A stretch of DNA of 64,000 bases from Benincasa hispida (GCF_009727055.1 NC_052359.1:59342936-59406935), one strand, 5' to 3'. Positions 10,395 to 21,700 are shown, numbered from the stretch's first letter. The notes: generated from the letters alone by a model not told the origin. Made by a program: numbers and translations.

Positions 10395-10729
10395 GGTAAC
10401 ACTTGTGGTGGTGTTCTAACTCAGTTCAAGGATTGAGTTGGATTCGATTGGTTTGAGGTGCATTCAGACATTCGAGGAGATCGTGTTATGTTCATTGCGT
10501 TTGAATGCTGTTTTGTACACATTGGAAACTAATCAAGGGATACTTGAAGAATAGTACTTTAAAGGTACGTATACTCTATCCCTTGTATCTTCTTGTAGCA
10601 TGCTGTAATTTCTATTTATGCATAATCTGTCATTTCTGTTTAAAACTGTAATTGTTGTGTTCATTCTGCATGGGATTTGGAACGATCCACTTCCACTGCT
10701 CATGGAGATCTCTGTTTAGATTTCCTTCA
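10395..10729 (+). mobile_element. 3' terminal fragment of a second related LTR
   Basis: Starts at GGTAACACTTGTGGTGGTG and ends GATTTCCTTCA at 10729, repeating the end of the preceding LTR (GCTCATGGAGATCTC against GCTCATGGAAATCTC). It corresponds to the last third of an LTR, from the phrase following ACCAAGGTA. It lies directly after the end of the previous LTR, so it is a truncated neighbour rather than part of it. Confidence 0.6.
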
Positions 10730-12672
10730 GATACATTATAATACAACATTTTAATGAGAGAAATTATTTTAATATGATTCAAATATTAATTATATGAATA
10801 TGACTCATATAAAAACTGTAGGTTAAAATTAATATGAATATGATTCATATTAAGACTATAGGCTATATGAGAGAACAATAAGCTATAGGTGATATAATAT
10901 AACCTATAGGTTATATGTTGTATGTGATATAACATATGGTTTAATATGATATATATTAAATTAGTTAATATATATTATTATTAAAAAATTCAATTTTGAA
11001 TTTTGCAAATTAAAAAAAGTGGAGGGTCCCTCAACCCCCTTTTCTCTCATATATGTGAAACATAGAGTGTGAGTTTAAGAGTTTAGTTTTTTTATTGTCT
11101 TCCTCATCCATCTTCCTCCCAACCTCTATTTGTAATTCTTTCAACCAAGAAAACTCCTCCTTTCACCAATATTAACCAACAGAAGCCTACATCTCTCTAT
11201 TGATTCTCACCTTGAGAATAACTCAGGTCCACTCATGTGTCTCCTTGTTGTTGTTTGTTGGGTTTGAGTTATTGTGAACGAGAGAAGAAGAAGGTCAGAC
11301 CAGTCCTTGATCTTGGCTATGGAGAGGATATGTGAAGAATTTAGTAGTTCAAGGGTAAGTTACATTTGCCCTTTCCTCTCTGTACTTCAAGGTTCGTCGG
11401 TTCAATATGCCTACCATTTTGGGGATTCATCTTAAGGAGGAGTTAGGAATACAACTACACAAGGAGAATTTACTCATTCATGTCGTTAGGGTAAGTAGGT
11501 AAATTGCTTCCTTAAGAGCTGATTTCAGGTCTTGAACAATGTGGCGTCACACCCTTTTCTGACCTAAGAGGGGTTAAGTTATTGTTGGACTATGACTAAT
11601 TGTTCATTAAAGGGATCAATAGTACTTAAGAAGTTAGATGTAACTACATGAGTAAAATGGTAAGTTTGACCCAACTGTACTTATGAGCAATTTGTGAAGG
11701 GTCAATGCATTATTGATTGCAAATGGACACATAAATATATCTATAGTGCGAATAGTGCATTTGTCGGTCTTTAGTGGAGTGACCTGCAGTTAATGAAGAT
11801 TGATTAATGTAACTAAAGAGTTTAATTAATTAATCTCGTATCATTGGAGCTTCAATCTATAGGTCCATAAGGTCCGTTTGTTAGCTCAATAAAGATTAAC
11901 AAGAATCAAATTAATTTTGGGTTGAATTATTTAAAGAAAATTAATTGTATAAGATATAATTAATTTAATGTATATGATACATTATAATATAAAGTTTTAA
12001 TGAGAGAAATAAATATTTGAATATAATTTAAATATTAATTATATGAATATGATTCACATAAAAACTATACGTTAAAATCAATATGAATATGATTCATATT
12101 AATACTGTAGACTATATGAGAGAATAATAAACTATAGGTTATATAATATAACCTATAGGTTATATGTTATATGTGATATAACATATGATTTAATATGATA
12201 TATATTAAATTAGTCAATGTATGTTATTATTAAAAAAATTCAATTTTGAATTTTGAAAATTAAAAAAAAAAAAGACAAAAGAAAAAAAGGGAGGGTCCCT
12301 CAACCCTATTTTCTCTCATCTACGTGAAAAACAGAGTGGGAGTTTAAGAGTTTTTTTATTTTATTTTATTTTTATTATCTTATTCATCAATTTTCCTCCC
12401 AACCTCTCTTTGTAATTCTTTCAACCAAGAAAACTCATCCCTTCACCAAAATTAACCAACAGAAGCTCACGCCTCTCAGTTGATTCTCACATTAAGAATA
12501 ACTCAAGTTCACTCGTGGTGGTGTCTCCTAGTTGTTGTTTGTTGGATTCGAGATGTTGTGAGTAGGAGAAGAAGAAGGTCAAACCAGTCTGTGATCTTGG
12601 CTATGGAGAGGATACGAGAATAATTTAGTACTTTTCAAGGGTAAGTTTACATTTGCCATTTCCTCTCTGTAT
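10730..12672 (+). mobile_element. LTR remnants with a 0.65 kb direct duplication
   Basis: Two direct copies, 10730-11385 and 11976-12672, share a start (GATACATTATAATA), the palindromic phrase TATAACCTATAGGTTATATG, a CCAACCTCT block, AACCAACAGAAG, and the end GATCTTGGCTATGGAGAGGATA. Between them (11386-11975) lies the middle part of a copia LTR with GGGCTTGAAC-type and GTCGGTCTTTAGTGGAGTG phrases, as in the other LTRs of the window. The simplest reading is LTR fragments that recombined, leaving the 3' half twice. No coding sequence was seen. Confidence 0.6.
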
Positions 12673-14429
12673 TTTTCTAGTAGAAACATGTTTAAGATAA
12701 ATTGGTTTATCCTGTTAGTTTCCGTTCTCTGCATTGTAATGTTTTGTAAAACGAAATTAGAGATATAACGTATTCAATTGCTTCTGCTTCGAAGAATTCA
12801 AATCCCTTCAACAATTCGGTTTGGGTTTTTAGTTTTTGAATGTTAAGCCTATTAACACCTCTTTCACCTCCAAATTTCTTATTTTATTTCCTACTTTTTA
12901 TCAGTGTTTTAAAAAATCAAATCAAGGTTTCAAAAACTTGAAAAAAAAAAGTTTTTAAAATTTTTGTTTCTATTTTGGAATTTGATTTAGAATTCAACTA
13001 TTTTACTTGAGATAATAAAAACTATTGTAAGAGATTGAGAAGAAATATACTTAATTTTAGAAAGCAAAAACTAAATGGTCATTAAATAGAACTTAACTAT
13101 TTCAAAAAGTAAATAAATAAACAAAGTTGAGTTAAATTCAGGTTAGTAAATTAAATCTCATGCTTAAATTATAATTATAGTAGCTAAATTTTAAATGTAT
13201 CGGATTTGTACTTTAAAAACTGTGAGATAAGGTTGTTACCTTTCAATTTTATGTCAAATGTATCTCAAAAAAAATTTATTTTGTATCAATAGATTCTAAC
13301 ATATTGGACATTGTTTAAAACTAATCATGTTAAACATATATAGAATTAAAATCCTCAACTTTTATTTATTATAATAATTTCTTACTATATTCCACATTAG
13401 TAAGATTTATGAACGTAAGTATAGAGGTATATCAGACATTTTATAAAATTTAGAGATGCGTTAGAAAAAAAAATTAAAAGACATTATGTCAATATATTTT
13501 TACAATTTATAAAAAGAATACTGATACTATTTTTCTAAAAGAAAAATCAACAATTGTTTAGTTTTAAGATTTATTAAAAGCACAAAGGCTAAAATTAAAT
13601 AATTGAAAGTATAGATATAAAACCGAAACAAAACTTAAGGTAGAAGAACCAAAATGATAGTTTGAACTAATACAAAATCAAACAAGACCACTAAAGTGTT
13701 AACAAATCATCGATCAAAGGTTATCTTCCAGCCAAACACCTTGGTTATTCAAGCATAAAAAATAGGCATCCATAATAAAGTCCTCGTTATTGAAAAGCTC
13801 GAATGTCATCTATAAGTCTTTGGACATTATTGTTGAAACGATCTCAACCTTCAAATAAAATATAGAGAAGCATTGTGTCTTTTCAATTAAGAAATGGAAA
13901 ATTCATGCTTCCTCAACTAAGAGAATGATGTGTAAAAGAGTAGTAATCTTGGAGAGCCCAATAAAGATCGATATACTTCAAAGATCTCTATATTGAAATC
14001 AAAGTTTTTTCATTGAAACTACGACCATGTCTCCAAAATCGATGATTCTTATTGTAAAAGAAGCATTCAAATTGATATTGTACGAGTTGCTCCCAATAAA
14101 TTTTCGATGTCACATAGTAACAAAAAAAGCTGAACTTTTAGTAACAAAATCCAAGAAGTTGGAGGTTCAATCCCCCATCTACAATTATTATACTAAAAAT
14201 TACAATTAAATTTGGTTTAAAATATTTATATGTATTGAAATTTCTGCATTTTTAAGTAAATTATTGGTTAAACAAGACCTAAAATTGGAGACTTAAAATT
14301 CTTTTTTTCTTTTAAAAAAAATAATAGTAATATAGAGACTTAGAAAGTTGCTTTTTCATCCACACTCCAATCGGAGACTACTCAATCATAACTTCTTTTA
14401 GACCCTTCTTTTTATCAAATTATATTTCT
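12673..14429. other. AT-rich intergenic DNA, no gene seen
   Basis: Low-complexity, AT-rich sequence with no credible open frame. At 14164-14174 GGTTCAATCCC fits the RNA polymerase III B-box consensus and is preceded by text resembling a decayed tRNA-derived SINE, but I could not find a matching A box, so it is only a hint. Confidence 0.5.
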
Positions 14430-14447
14430 AAACTTTAGGGATTGTAT

Positions 14448-14793
14448 CAATTTAAACCCTAAACTAAGAAATATATCAGTATAAATCTTAAATTTTAGAG
14501 TTGTATCAATTTAAACTTTGGACTTTGAGATTGTATCAATTTAAACCACAAACTAATAATTATACTAATTTAAACTTTGAACTTTTATAAGTGTATCAAT
14601 TTAAATCCCGAACTTTTATAAATATATTAATATCCAAATAAAACATAATGGAGGGTTTATGTTGATACAATCGTGAAAGTTTATGGTTTAGATTGATACA
14701 CCTATAAAAGTTTAAAGTTTAAATTGATATTATTAATTTGGATTTAAATTGATATCATTCTCAAAGTTCAGGGTTTAATTGATGCAACACCCA
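14448..14793. repeat. Foldback-type inverted repeat of GTATCAATTTAAA units
   Basis: The left arm carries TGTATCAATTTAAAC or near variants at about 14453, 14506, 14532 and 14597, spaced roughly 25-65 bases; the right arm carries the reverse complement (TTTAAATTGATA, GGTTTAGATTGATAC) at about 14686, 14718, 14748 and 14780. The outer ends pair as GGGATTGTATCAATTTAAACC against GGGTTTAATTGATGCAACACCC. Tandem short units within inverted arms are typical of foldback or MITE-like elements. No coding capacity. Confidence 0.55.
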
Positions 14794-14918
14794 GGGATAT
14801 TAATTAACATTTGTCCCCCTCCCAGTATATATATATTGAATTGGAAGTGTTTTTTTTAACCTTATTTTGATAGATGTAATGTATTCATAATAAAACAACA
14901 AATATTTAAAATCAAATG

Positions 14919-14985
14919 GCATATTAGCTCAGTTGGTAATAACCCAAAGGTCATAGGTTTGAAACCTACATGGGTTGTAGTTATT
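14919..14985 (+). repeat. tRNA-derived SINE-like fragment
   Basis: TAGCTCAGTTGG at 14925-14936 matches the RNA polymerase III A box exactly, and GGTTTGAAACC at 14956-14966 is a near match to the B box. The spacing (about 19 bases) is too short for a tRNA and there is no anticodon arm, so this is not a functional tRNA gene. It fits a tRNA-derived SINE head or a deleted tRNA pseudogene. The sequence after it (T-rich) gives no clear tail. Confidence 0.45.
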
Positions 14986-15942
14986 TTTTAAAAAACTTTT
15001 TTTGCTCCTTTAAGGGATCGTTTGATTTAAGATTTAATAGATGTCCAAGAATAAAATATGCAAAAATGGCCGTGTTTGATTGTGCATGAAAGTGAATTTT
15101 ATGGACAAAAATTATGTTTGTATTTAATTTATGAAAGTACGCATGAAAATCTTTTATAATTACAATAGATTAATATATTAACCAATAAACAACATTCAAT
15201 AGATCGGTAAAAATTAATTAATTATGAATCAATAATAATTTTAATTATAAATATTTGAAAAATAAGTATTATAATTAAAAATTAATCAATTAATATATTT
15301 AATGAACGTCATACTTATCTAATCATTTTCATAATTAATTAATTTCAATATTAGTAATTTAATTTTAATTAAATAATAGAAGAATATATATTTTAATAAA
15401 CAATATATTTTATAAAAAAGTAAAAAATATATATAATATATTAATAAAGAACACTGAACATTTTTTTTGTAAATATAATATGCTAATAATGAATGAAATA
15501 ATAACAATAAATAACAATAATAAAGATCAATAATGATTATATGTTCATAACAAATTATCAAATTAAAATTATTGATTACATGTTCATAATAAATGATCAA
15601 ATTAAAACTAATCTCAATAAATAATTACTTGGTTATTAAAAAAGACAATAAGCTATTAATTTAAGATATTTAAGATATTTTGACTAATAAATAATTAATT
15701 TAATAAAAAAGTATTTCCATTCATTTAATAAAATTTATTATAAAAATAAGTTAATAAATATTTAATAGACTATTAAATATTTATTAAAAAAAATAAATAT
15801 AAATATTTTATTATTTTTATTAAATTAATATTAATTACTTAATTAATTAACTATATTTAAAGTGAAATTATATATAAAATAAATATAGATGAAGAAGGAA
15901 AAGATCCCTTACACCGAGGAAATGAGAAGGGAAAATTAAAAG
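14986..15942. other. Very AT-rich intergenic DNA
   Basis: Dominated by A and T, especially 15170-15890, with runs such as AATTAATTAATT. The open frame that can be read at 15319-15600 on the minus strand is rich in Y, I, L, K and F codons as expected from AT-rich DNA and has no gene-like features. Nothing else was recognised. Confidence 0.6.
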
Positions 15943-16276
15943 GATATTGTCCTTTTAGAAACTATTTAGGAAAATATTGTTGTTTTCAAACTATTTGTAA
16001 ATTTTTTTTTTTTTTTTTAAATAAGTCGAGGGTTCAAAATTCGAGCTTCCTTTCACTTGTACGTTGAACTTTGAACCCTCGTCAAACTTTGAACCCTCGA
16101 CCTTGCCCTTCCTAACATTATTATTGAGTCTGTTTAATTATCATTCTGAAGACCTTTCTCTATCAAAAGATCGTATTTCGAAATTCTTATAAGGAACCCC
16201 TGAAATTTCTTCCAAAGCTTGTTGAATAATTTTTACGGATTCTGTCATCTTAGAATAACGAGCTAATGAATCTCCG

Positions 16277-16354
16277 AGATTATGAGAGAGCGAGATTATG
16301 AGAGAGCGAGATTTTGAGCGAGAGCGAGATAGTGAGATTTTGATAGAGAGCGAG
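16277..16354 (-). repeat. GAGAGCGAGAT repeat array in left MULE arm
   Basis: About six units of GAGAGCGAGATT or variants. The complement, CTCGCTCTCTC, forms the much longer array at 18941-19411, so the two arrays are inverted relative to each other, as terminal inverted repeats should be. Confidence 0.7.
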
Positions 16355-16580
16355 AATATCGTACAAATTTCCTTTTTTTTCCTTTTTAATTATTACACAT
16401 ACCACCTTCTTCTTTCTAATCCTTTTTTTTTTCTTAATTTTCCCTTTTATAAAAACAATTTCTAAAAATATTTTATTATTTTATTTAAACTCTAAAAGAA
16501 TAAATTAAAAATAATAATAACTCATAAAAATAAAAAAATGTAAATTAAATATCTCATTTATATAAAAATAATTACAAAAA

Positions 16581-17645
16581 TCAATGTGTCCCACAAGGCG
16601 GACGTCGTCGATTTCGAGCTAGTTGTCGTCGTCGACTTCAAACTTGATGTTGCTCAGGTTCTTCTTGATGTTGCTCTAGTACCTCTGCAGGCGCTTCATA
16701 ATATAAATATTCATTATGCTCTCCACGACCCCGATCATGTCTATGCACGTATGAAGACGAAGGACCAGCCTCTAAGTCATAATGTCTTGAACCAAATGCT
16801 GGCATCATCATCATCGGACTAACATAATTAGTTTGACTCTGTGTCTGCATCATAGGGGGCAACTCTTCCACATTATGTGCAACCTCATCAAACTCATCCT
16901 CTTCCCGAACAGGTCCTCTACGTCTAGGAGTTAAGGGGTCCTCTTCCCGAATTGTCTCATCACCCTGTCAAGAAGATGCCACTCACCAATGTGAAAACAT
17001 ATGAAAGGGCTCATCGTCCGCTATATGTTTTGACCATTCGTACAAAAATTAGTCAAAGTATGCACAATAATTTTGTACGGCTCCCAAATAACCTGAAACA
17101 CAAAATATATATTAAGAGATATTAAAGACAAGTACAATAAAAAAGTGAATAAAATAATCAATTAGGGTATGTAATGTACCTGTTCAAGTTGAAGCAGATC
17201 AAACATGTATCTATACTGGTTGACTACATGTGTAGCTGTCCTAGTCACACAAATTTTGTCTCTCCACCTAAATTTTTAAATTGATAATTTAGAATTTAAA
17301 TTAACTAGATCGGTGATATAAAAATTAAATTGAATTAAAACAACATACCGAGAACCGTAGGCTCGTCCAACTAACCGAGCGTCATTAAGATGATGTAGCT
17401 GTGGAGTCATTGTTGGAAATCGCTCCCAAGCCCATAGTTGCAAAAGTATGAGAGGCCTAGCTATTTCTCGAACCTCAAGTCTTGTTGTTTTGCATAGTTG
17501 TCTATACAACCATGCCAAGCATGTTCCACCCCACGAATATCGCCCTGCATCATGGAGGTTAGCTAACAGTGGCAGGAACATCAAGTGAATAAAATGACTT
17601 AATTTATCTGAAAACAGACTTCCACCCATCATTTGTAGTATATAT
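16581..17645 (-). pseudogene. Plant mobile domain (PMD/MAIN-like) gene fragment, 3' part
   Basis: Homologous to the plant mobile domain family (MAIN-like, often annotated as serine/threonine phosphatase 7 long-form homologues). Exon 17645 to about 17350 reads MMGGSLFSDKLSHFIHLMFL, then GRYSWGGTCLAWLYRQLC and PLILLQLWAWERFP. A second exon (about 17267-17182) gives RWRDKICVTRTATHVVNQYR and ends LLQLEQ before a GT donor. A third starts at about 17094 with VIWEPYK and has a stop where family members have W before RTMSPF. The tail (16871-16581) is a variable, H/Q-rich region ending in an RRPPCGTH-type C-terminus with stop at 16581-16583. The N-terminal part is missing: directly upstream is transposase sequence. 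With the stop and frameshifts this is a pseudogene. Introns are retained, so it was captured as DNA, not through RNA. Confidence 0.75.
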
Positions 17646-18115
17646 GCTCATGCATATCCAATGCATCCCTTCTTTTCTCGAAATAGTTCACGCATTTGAA
17701 GAATGTTATCTGAGCAAGAGCATTAATAGTTTGAGCTCCTTTGAGGACTCCATTTATGCACTCTGATAGATTTGTCGTCATCCACCCATATCTGAATCCT
17801 CCATCATATGCTTGAGTTCATTGCTCTAAACTAATGTTGTCAAAAAAATTTAGACAGCTCTGATTTATTCCTTTGATATCTTCAATTGCTTTGTTGAACT
17901 TTTGAATTTGAATCTGACACCCGACACGATAAACATAATTTTTCAATGAATTAAATTTATAATTTTTATTGAAGTTGCTGTCGTAAGCAGAAACGATGGT
18001 GACATTTCGGTCCCGTCCAACCATTTGCTGGGTTTTTCATTGCTGCAATTATACCAGCATGTCGATCTGAAATTAAACACACCTCTTTGTGTGTTACAAT
18101 TTTTCTAGATGTTTC
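17646..18115 (-). pseudogene. MULE transposase core fragment
   Basis: Minus-strand remains of a mudrA-type transposase. The block VCLISDRHAGIIAAMKNPAN then WTGPKCHHRFCLR is the part of the MULE transposase around the last catalytic region and its C/H motif; after a frameshift near 18000 it continues YVYRVGCQIQIQKFNKAIED, and after a stop at about 17818 with FRYGWMTTNLSECINGVLK-type residues down to FEKRRDALDMHEH at about 17650. It then joins PMD sequence in a different frame. The upstream catalytic residues are missing. The distal (18115) boundary is approximate because it is an inversion junction. Confidence 0.75.
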
Positions 18116-18144
18116 ATACTTAGTGATCTCGAACAAGCCATCAT

Positions 18145-18525
18145 ACCGAGCGGTACTGTTCATGTAACAAGTGGCAAGCATTCGACATTCCATGCTCGCA
18201 TTTTATGTCCGTTTGCTTACATTTTAACATGAACTACGAAGATTTTATTGAGGACTACTACAAATTGTCAACGTATGTTGAATGTTACTCTCCTCAATTT
18301 CAACCTGTACCGCATGAAGATTACTGGATCACACACCATAATATGTCTGTTTTACATCCTAATCCATCGTTGTTGAGAAGGCCTGGTAGACCGAAAAGTT
18401 CACGTTATCACAATGAGATGGATTGGACAGAATCAGCCACTCGACAACGATATGGATTTTGTAACCAGTTTGGACATAATCAAAGGAAGTGTCCTTCGTT
18501 ACTAAGACAGGCTCTAGATAGTTAG
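18145..18525 (+). pseudogene. MULE transposase C-terminus: SWIM zinc finger and CCHC knuckle
   Basis: Plus-strand frame reading ERYCSCNKWQAFDIPCSH at 18151-18204, a perfect SWIM motif (CxC...CxH), then MNYEDFIEDYYKLSTYVECY, PVPHEDYW, RRPGRPKSSRYHNEMDW and a knuckle-like CNQFGHNQRKCP, ending in a stop at 18523-18525. This is the usual C-terminal order of a plant MULE transposase. It should lie downstream of the core on the same strand but is on the opposite strand from the core at 17646-18115, so the element has been internally inverted. No start is needed: it is an internal fragment. Confidence 0.8.
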
Positions 18526-18940
18526 AGATTGAATAATAAATAATTTTTTTATTATATATTCATTTTATTGTATATTCAACTTTTTTATTATAATTTATTG
18601 TATATTCAATTTTTTTTATAATAATCTACTATATATATATATATATTGTAATCAATAAAGTTTTACATTATAATAATCTAAATTTATTCAATTTATAGTA
18701 TAATAATCTAATAAATTCAATATATTCAATTTATTCAATTTTATGTCTAATAATTATTTAATTATAGTATAATAATCTAATATATTCAATTTGTTGTCTA
18801 ATGATTATTCAATTATAGTATAATAATCTAGTACATTCAATTTATTGTCTAATGATTATTCAATTATAGTATGATTATTAGCTCTTTTTTCTCTTTTTTT
18901 TATATATATTTCTATGGAAAGTTCAAATAAAGTGAAGACT

Positions 18941-19411
18941 CTCGCTCTCTCCTAAGATCTCGCTCTCTCAATCTCGCTCTCTCCTAAGATCTTGCTCTCT
19001 CACTCTCGCTCTCTTCTAAGATCTCGCTCTCTTAGTATCGCTCTCTCCTAAAGATCTCGCTCTCTCACTCTCGCTCTCTCTCAATATCTCGCTCTCTCTG
19101 TTATTGTTGTTATTTTTCCATTAATGATTACTAGCTTTCATTTCTTCTGAAACAATCACAAACATTTTTTTGATTATGGATTTAATACCCAAAACTCAAT
19201 GCGTAATCTTAGCATTCAATGTGTATTCCTGAATAATCTCATTTTCAATTATTCAACCATTTCATTTCACCAAGTTCAATGTTATTCAGATTAGTCAATA
19301 TAAACTTAATCTCGCTCTCTCCAACATTCTCATTTTGAATCTCGCTCTCTCTTAAAATCTCGTTCAACATCTCGCTCTCTCCTACTATCTCACTTTGAAT
19401 CTCGCTCTCTC
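18941..19411 (+). repeat. CTCGCTCTCTC repeat array in right MULE arm
   Basis: About sixteen copies of TCTCGCTCTCTC or variants, often separated by CTAAGATCT or AATCT, interrupted at about 19110-19310 by non-repetitive sequence. It is the complement of the left-arm array at 16277-16354. Confidence 0.75.
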
Positions 19412-20060
19412 CTTAATCTGCTTCAGCCCACTTATCTCCTTAATCGCTTTTGAAGTTTCGATATATGTATAACCTTCCACAACCTAATATACAAAATTTT
19501 GTTCGTAGACAAAAGCTAATTCGGAATTGTCTTTCATTCCAAGGCATAACTTGTATTCATGCACTTCATATTCGTCTGGAGTTCGCTCCCAGAAATATAG
19601 CCATCCCACCCCCTCACGTCAATCCCACAAGCCTCCGTCTAATTCAAAATGATAAAAAATGCATAGGTTGTTAGAAGCAGCTCGAGTATACAGATACATA
19701 TAGTATACCATCTCATTACTTTATTTCCTCTATGAGGGAAAAAGAAAAGTAATAAACCTGCAATCTCGAGGGTAGATGTTGTTCGAAACTTCAACCTTCG
19801 ACAACTTAAGCGAGATTCGCGAGATTTCCCTTGTCGAGGGTTGAAGTTTCGGCTTATGTATTGTTTCCAAGTTTTTCTTTGTTCGTCGAGTTCTCAACGT
19901 TCGGCCTCCATATTAGTCGAGTTCTCAACGTTCGACCTCTAGCCTCGAACTCCCAAAACAACAATATTTCTCTAATAAGTTTCAAAACAATAATATTTCT
20001 CTAATAAGTTTTAAAACAACAATATTTCTCTAATAAGTTTTGAAAACAACAATATTAATA

Positions 20061-21008
20061 TTAAAGGTTCAAATGAGAATGTCTGGAAATAACTTATGCT
20101 TAAACAAATGATTGAAAATTGTAAAATAAGAATTTTCTTGCAGTCTCACATCCTGAAGACATAAAAGAAAACAAGCACAAAGATAGCAAAGTCTACACTG
20201 AGTCTATGACAAATTCAACTAATAAGAACACAGACACTTTTATTCACCGAAAGAAAATATTAAGAAGTATCCAATACCTTGCTTGAAAAAAATAATTTTT
20301 TTTAACAAATAATAATCATATTCGGACCATAATGAATTTGTTCTGCTAAAGGCATCGGATAAAACATCACAACATTCCTTAGCCTTCCGCTTCATCAACT
20401 ATAATTCAAACTTCAAAGCCAATAGTCCGACAAATAATGTGCGATTATCACATCAAAACCCATTAATGAAGGGAGCCTATGTTTCAGATTAGCCAAACAC
20501 AACCCACAACAGCTGAATTGTTTTTTCAAGTAAACTACAAAAAAGTATCCTTAAACATTGTCTGTCCTCAAATAAATTCATTAGAATATTAAATAAAAAT
20601 TGGTTCTAGAACCGGTGTTTGAGTCCCAACTTTTATTTCAAGTTACTGACACAATGTTTTAGGTCTCTCAATTTTCGTTTAAAATTCTAATAAAATTAGG
20701 TAATTTTAAATCGTTTATTAAAAAAAACGAAAGGGAATATTACAACATTGTTCTCGAAACACATAACAAAGTTTAATGATACTTTAGGTAATTTTAACTC
20801 ATTTTTTTAGTTCCAAGGGGAAAAAAGAGAGACAACATTGAAACGAGACGTGTTTAAATAAGATAAATGTAAAAGCCCGAAACTGTCGGAATGATAAGAA
20901 CATCACAATCGATCAGGATTAAGAACAAAGCAGAAGCATGTGCATTGTGGGTCTCAAACAGGGCAATCCCATGGGGTTCAAAAGCTCCTGTAGCTTTTGT
21001 AGATGAAC

Positions 21009-21044
<36 letters not shown>

Positions 21045-21700
21045 TGAAAATGTGTATATTAATCCGAGAGCAAACTAAACACATGAGGTCCTCAAATTAA
21101 GTAGAGGACACCATCCGGAAACCAATCATCCCAAAAAAAAGCTCTTTTACTCCCGACTAGGGAAAGAGACGACAAAAATTATCATTGAGAAGCCTAACTT
21201 CTACTGTCGCAAGGGTATGAGGTACTCGATTGCAAGCCCTATTACAAAAAGAAAATCTCTAAACATTCACCGGTAGAGGGAACTCATTTTGTTGTTTTAT
21301 TGCTTGTTTTGTAATGCCATCACATGGCATGGAAGTGCAAGAAAATTCAGGGGAAAAAAGGTGAACAAATTTTGCTTAAAAGCCAAACCAATGGTGTGCC
21401 TCAAGTATAATGGTCCCATAGACATCTCTCTATAAAATAAAGTGTTCTATTATCATATAAAATTTCAGGACAAGATACTTGAGAGTAAAGTACTCTTATC
21501 AAAAAGAAAAATCTCATTCCTTATGATAACTAGGAATAACAGGAAGATGGTAAACAGCCATTGGGATGTGCAGAAATAGCCAACATCTGCACGAGCCGTG
21601 GTAGACGAAGCAGAAGCGAGAATGTTGAATTCAGAATATAAAGATAAAGCAACCGGTGGAAAGCTAGGGGGTGGCAAAAGGTCTCGCAAGAGGAAAATGC
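20061..21700. other. Intergenic DNA downstream of adenosine kinase
   Basis: No gene recognised. It includes an (ATT)n microsatellite at 21012-21044. The part next to 21700 will include the adenosine kinase 3' untranslated region, whose end I cannot place; AATAAA on the minus strand occurs at about 21294-21299. Confidence 0.5.
21012..21044. repeat. (ATT)11 microsatellite
   Basis: Eleven uninterrupted ATT units, 33 bases. Confidence 0.95.

Larger units (their letters stand above)
15943..20060. mobile_element. Rearranged Mutator-like element (MULE) with repetitive inverted ends
   Basis: A ~4.1 kb unit bounded by matching inverted sequence. Left: AATATTGTTGTTTTCAAAC near 15973. Right: its complement GTTTTGAAAACAACAATATT near 20037, part of a tandem ~30-bp repeat. 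Inside these lie CTCGAGGGTTC-type blocks (16026-16110 and 19765-19940) and GAGAGAGCGAGAT repeats (16277-16354, inverted at 18941-19411). The interior holds transposase pieces and a plant mobile domain gene fragment. Long repetitive terminal inverted repeats around a mudrA-type transposase and a captured gene are typical of MULEs. The expected 8-11 bp target duplication is not clear (ATTAAAAGG on the left against TATTAAAGG on the right is suggestive only). Confidence 0.65.

Noticed and set aside
14919..14985. tRNA gene
   Set aside because: A and B boxes are present but the distance is too short for an anticodon arm and the acceptor ends do not pair.
15319..15600. 93-codon frame on the minus strand
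   Set aside because: Composition is what AT-rich DNA gives by chance (Y, I, L, K, F); no motif.
17966..18193. Single 75-residue MULE protein on the minus strand
   Set aside because: Its first part lies antisense to the SWIM finger coded on the plus strand; only the part from about VTHKE onwards is transposase, so the frame crosses an inversion junction and is not one protein.
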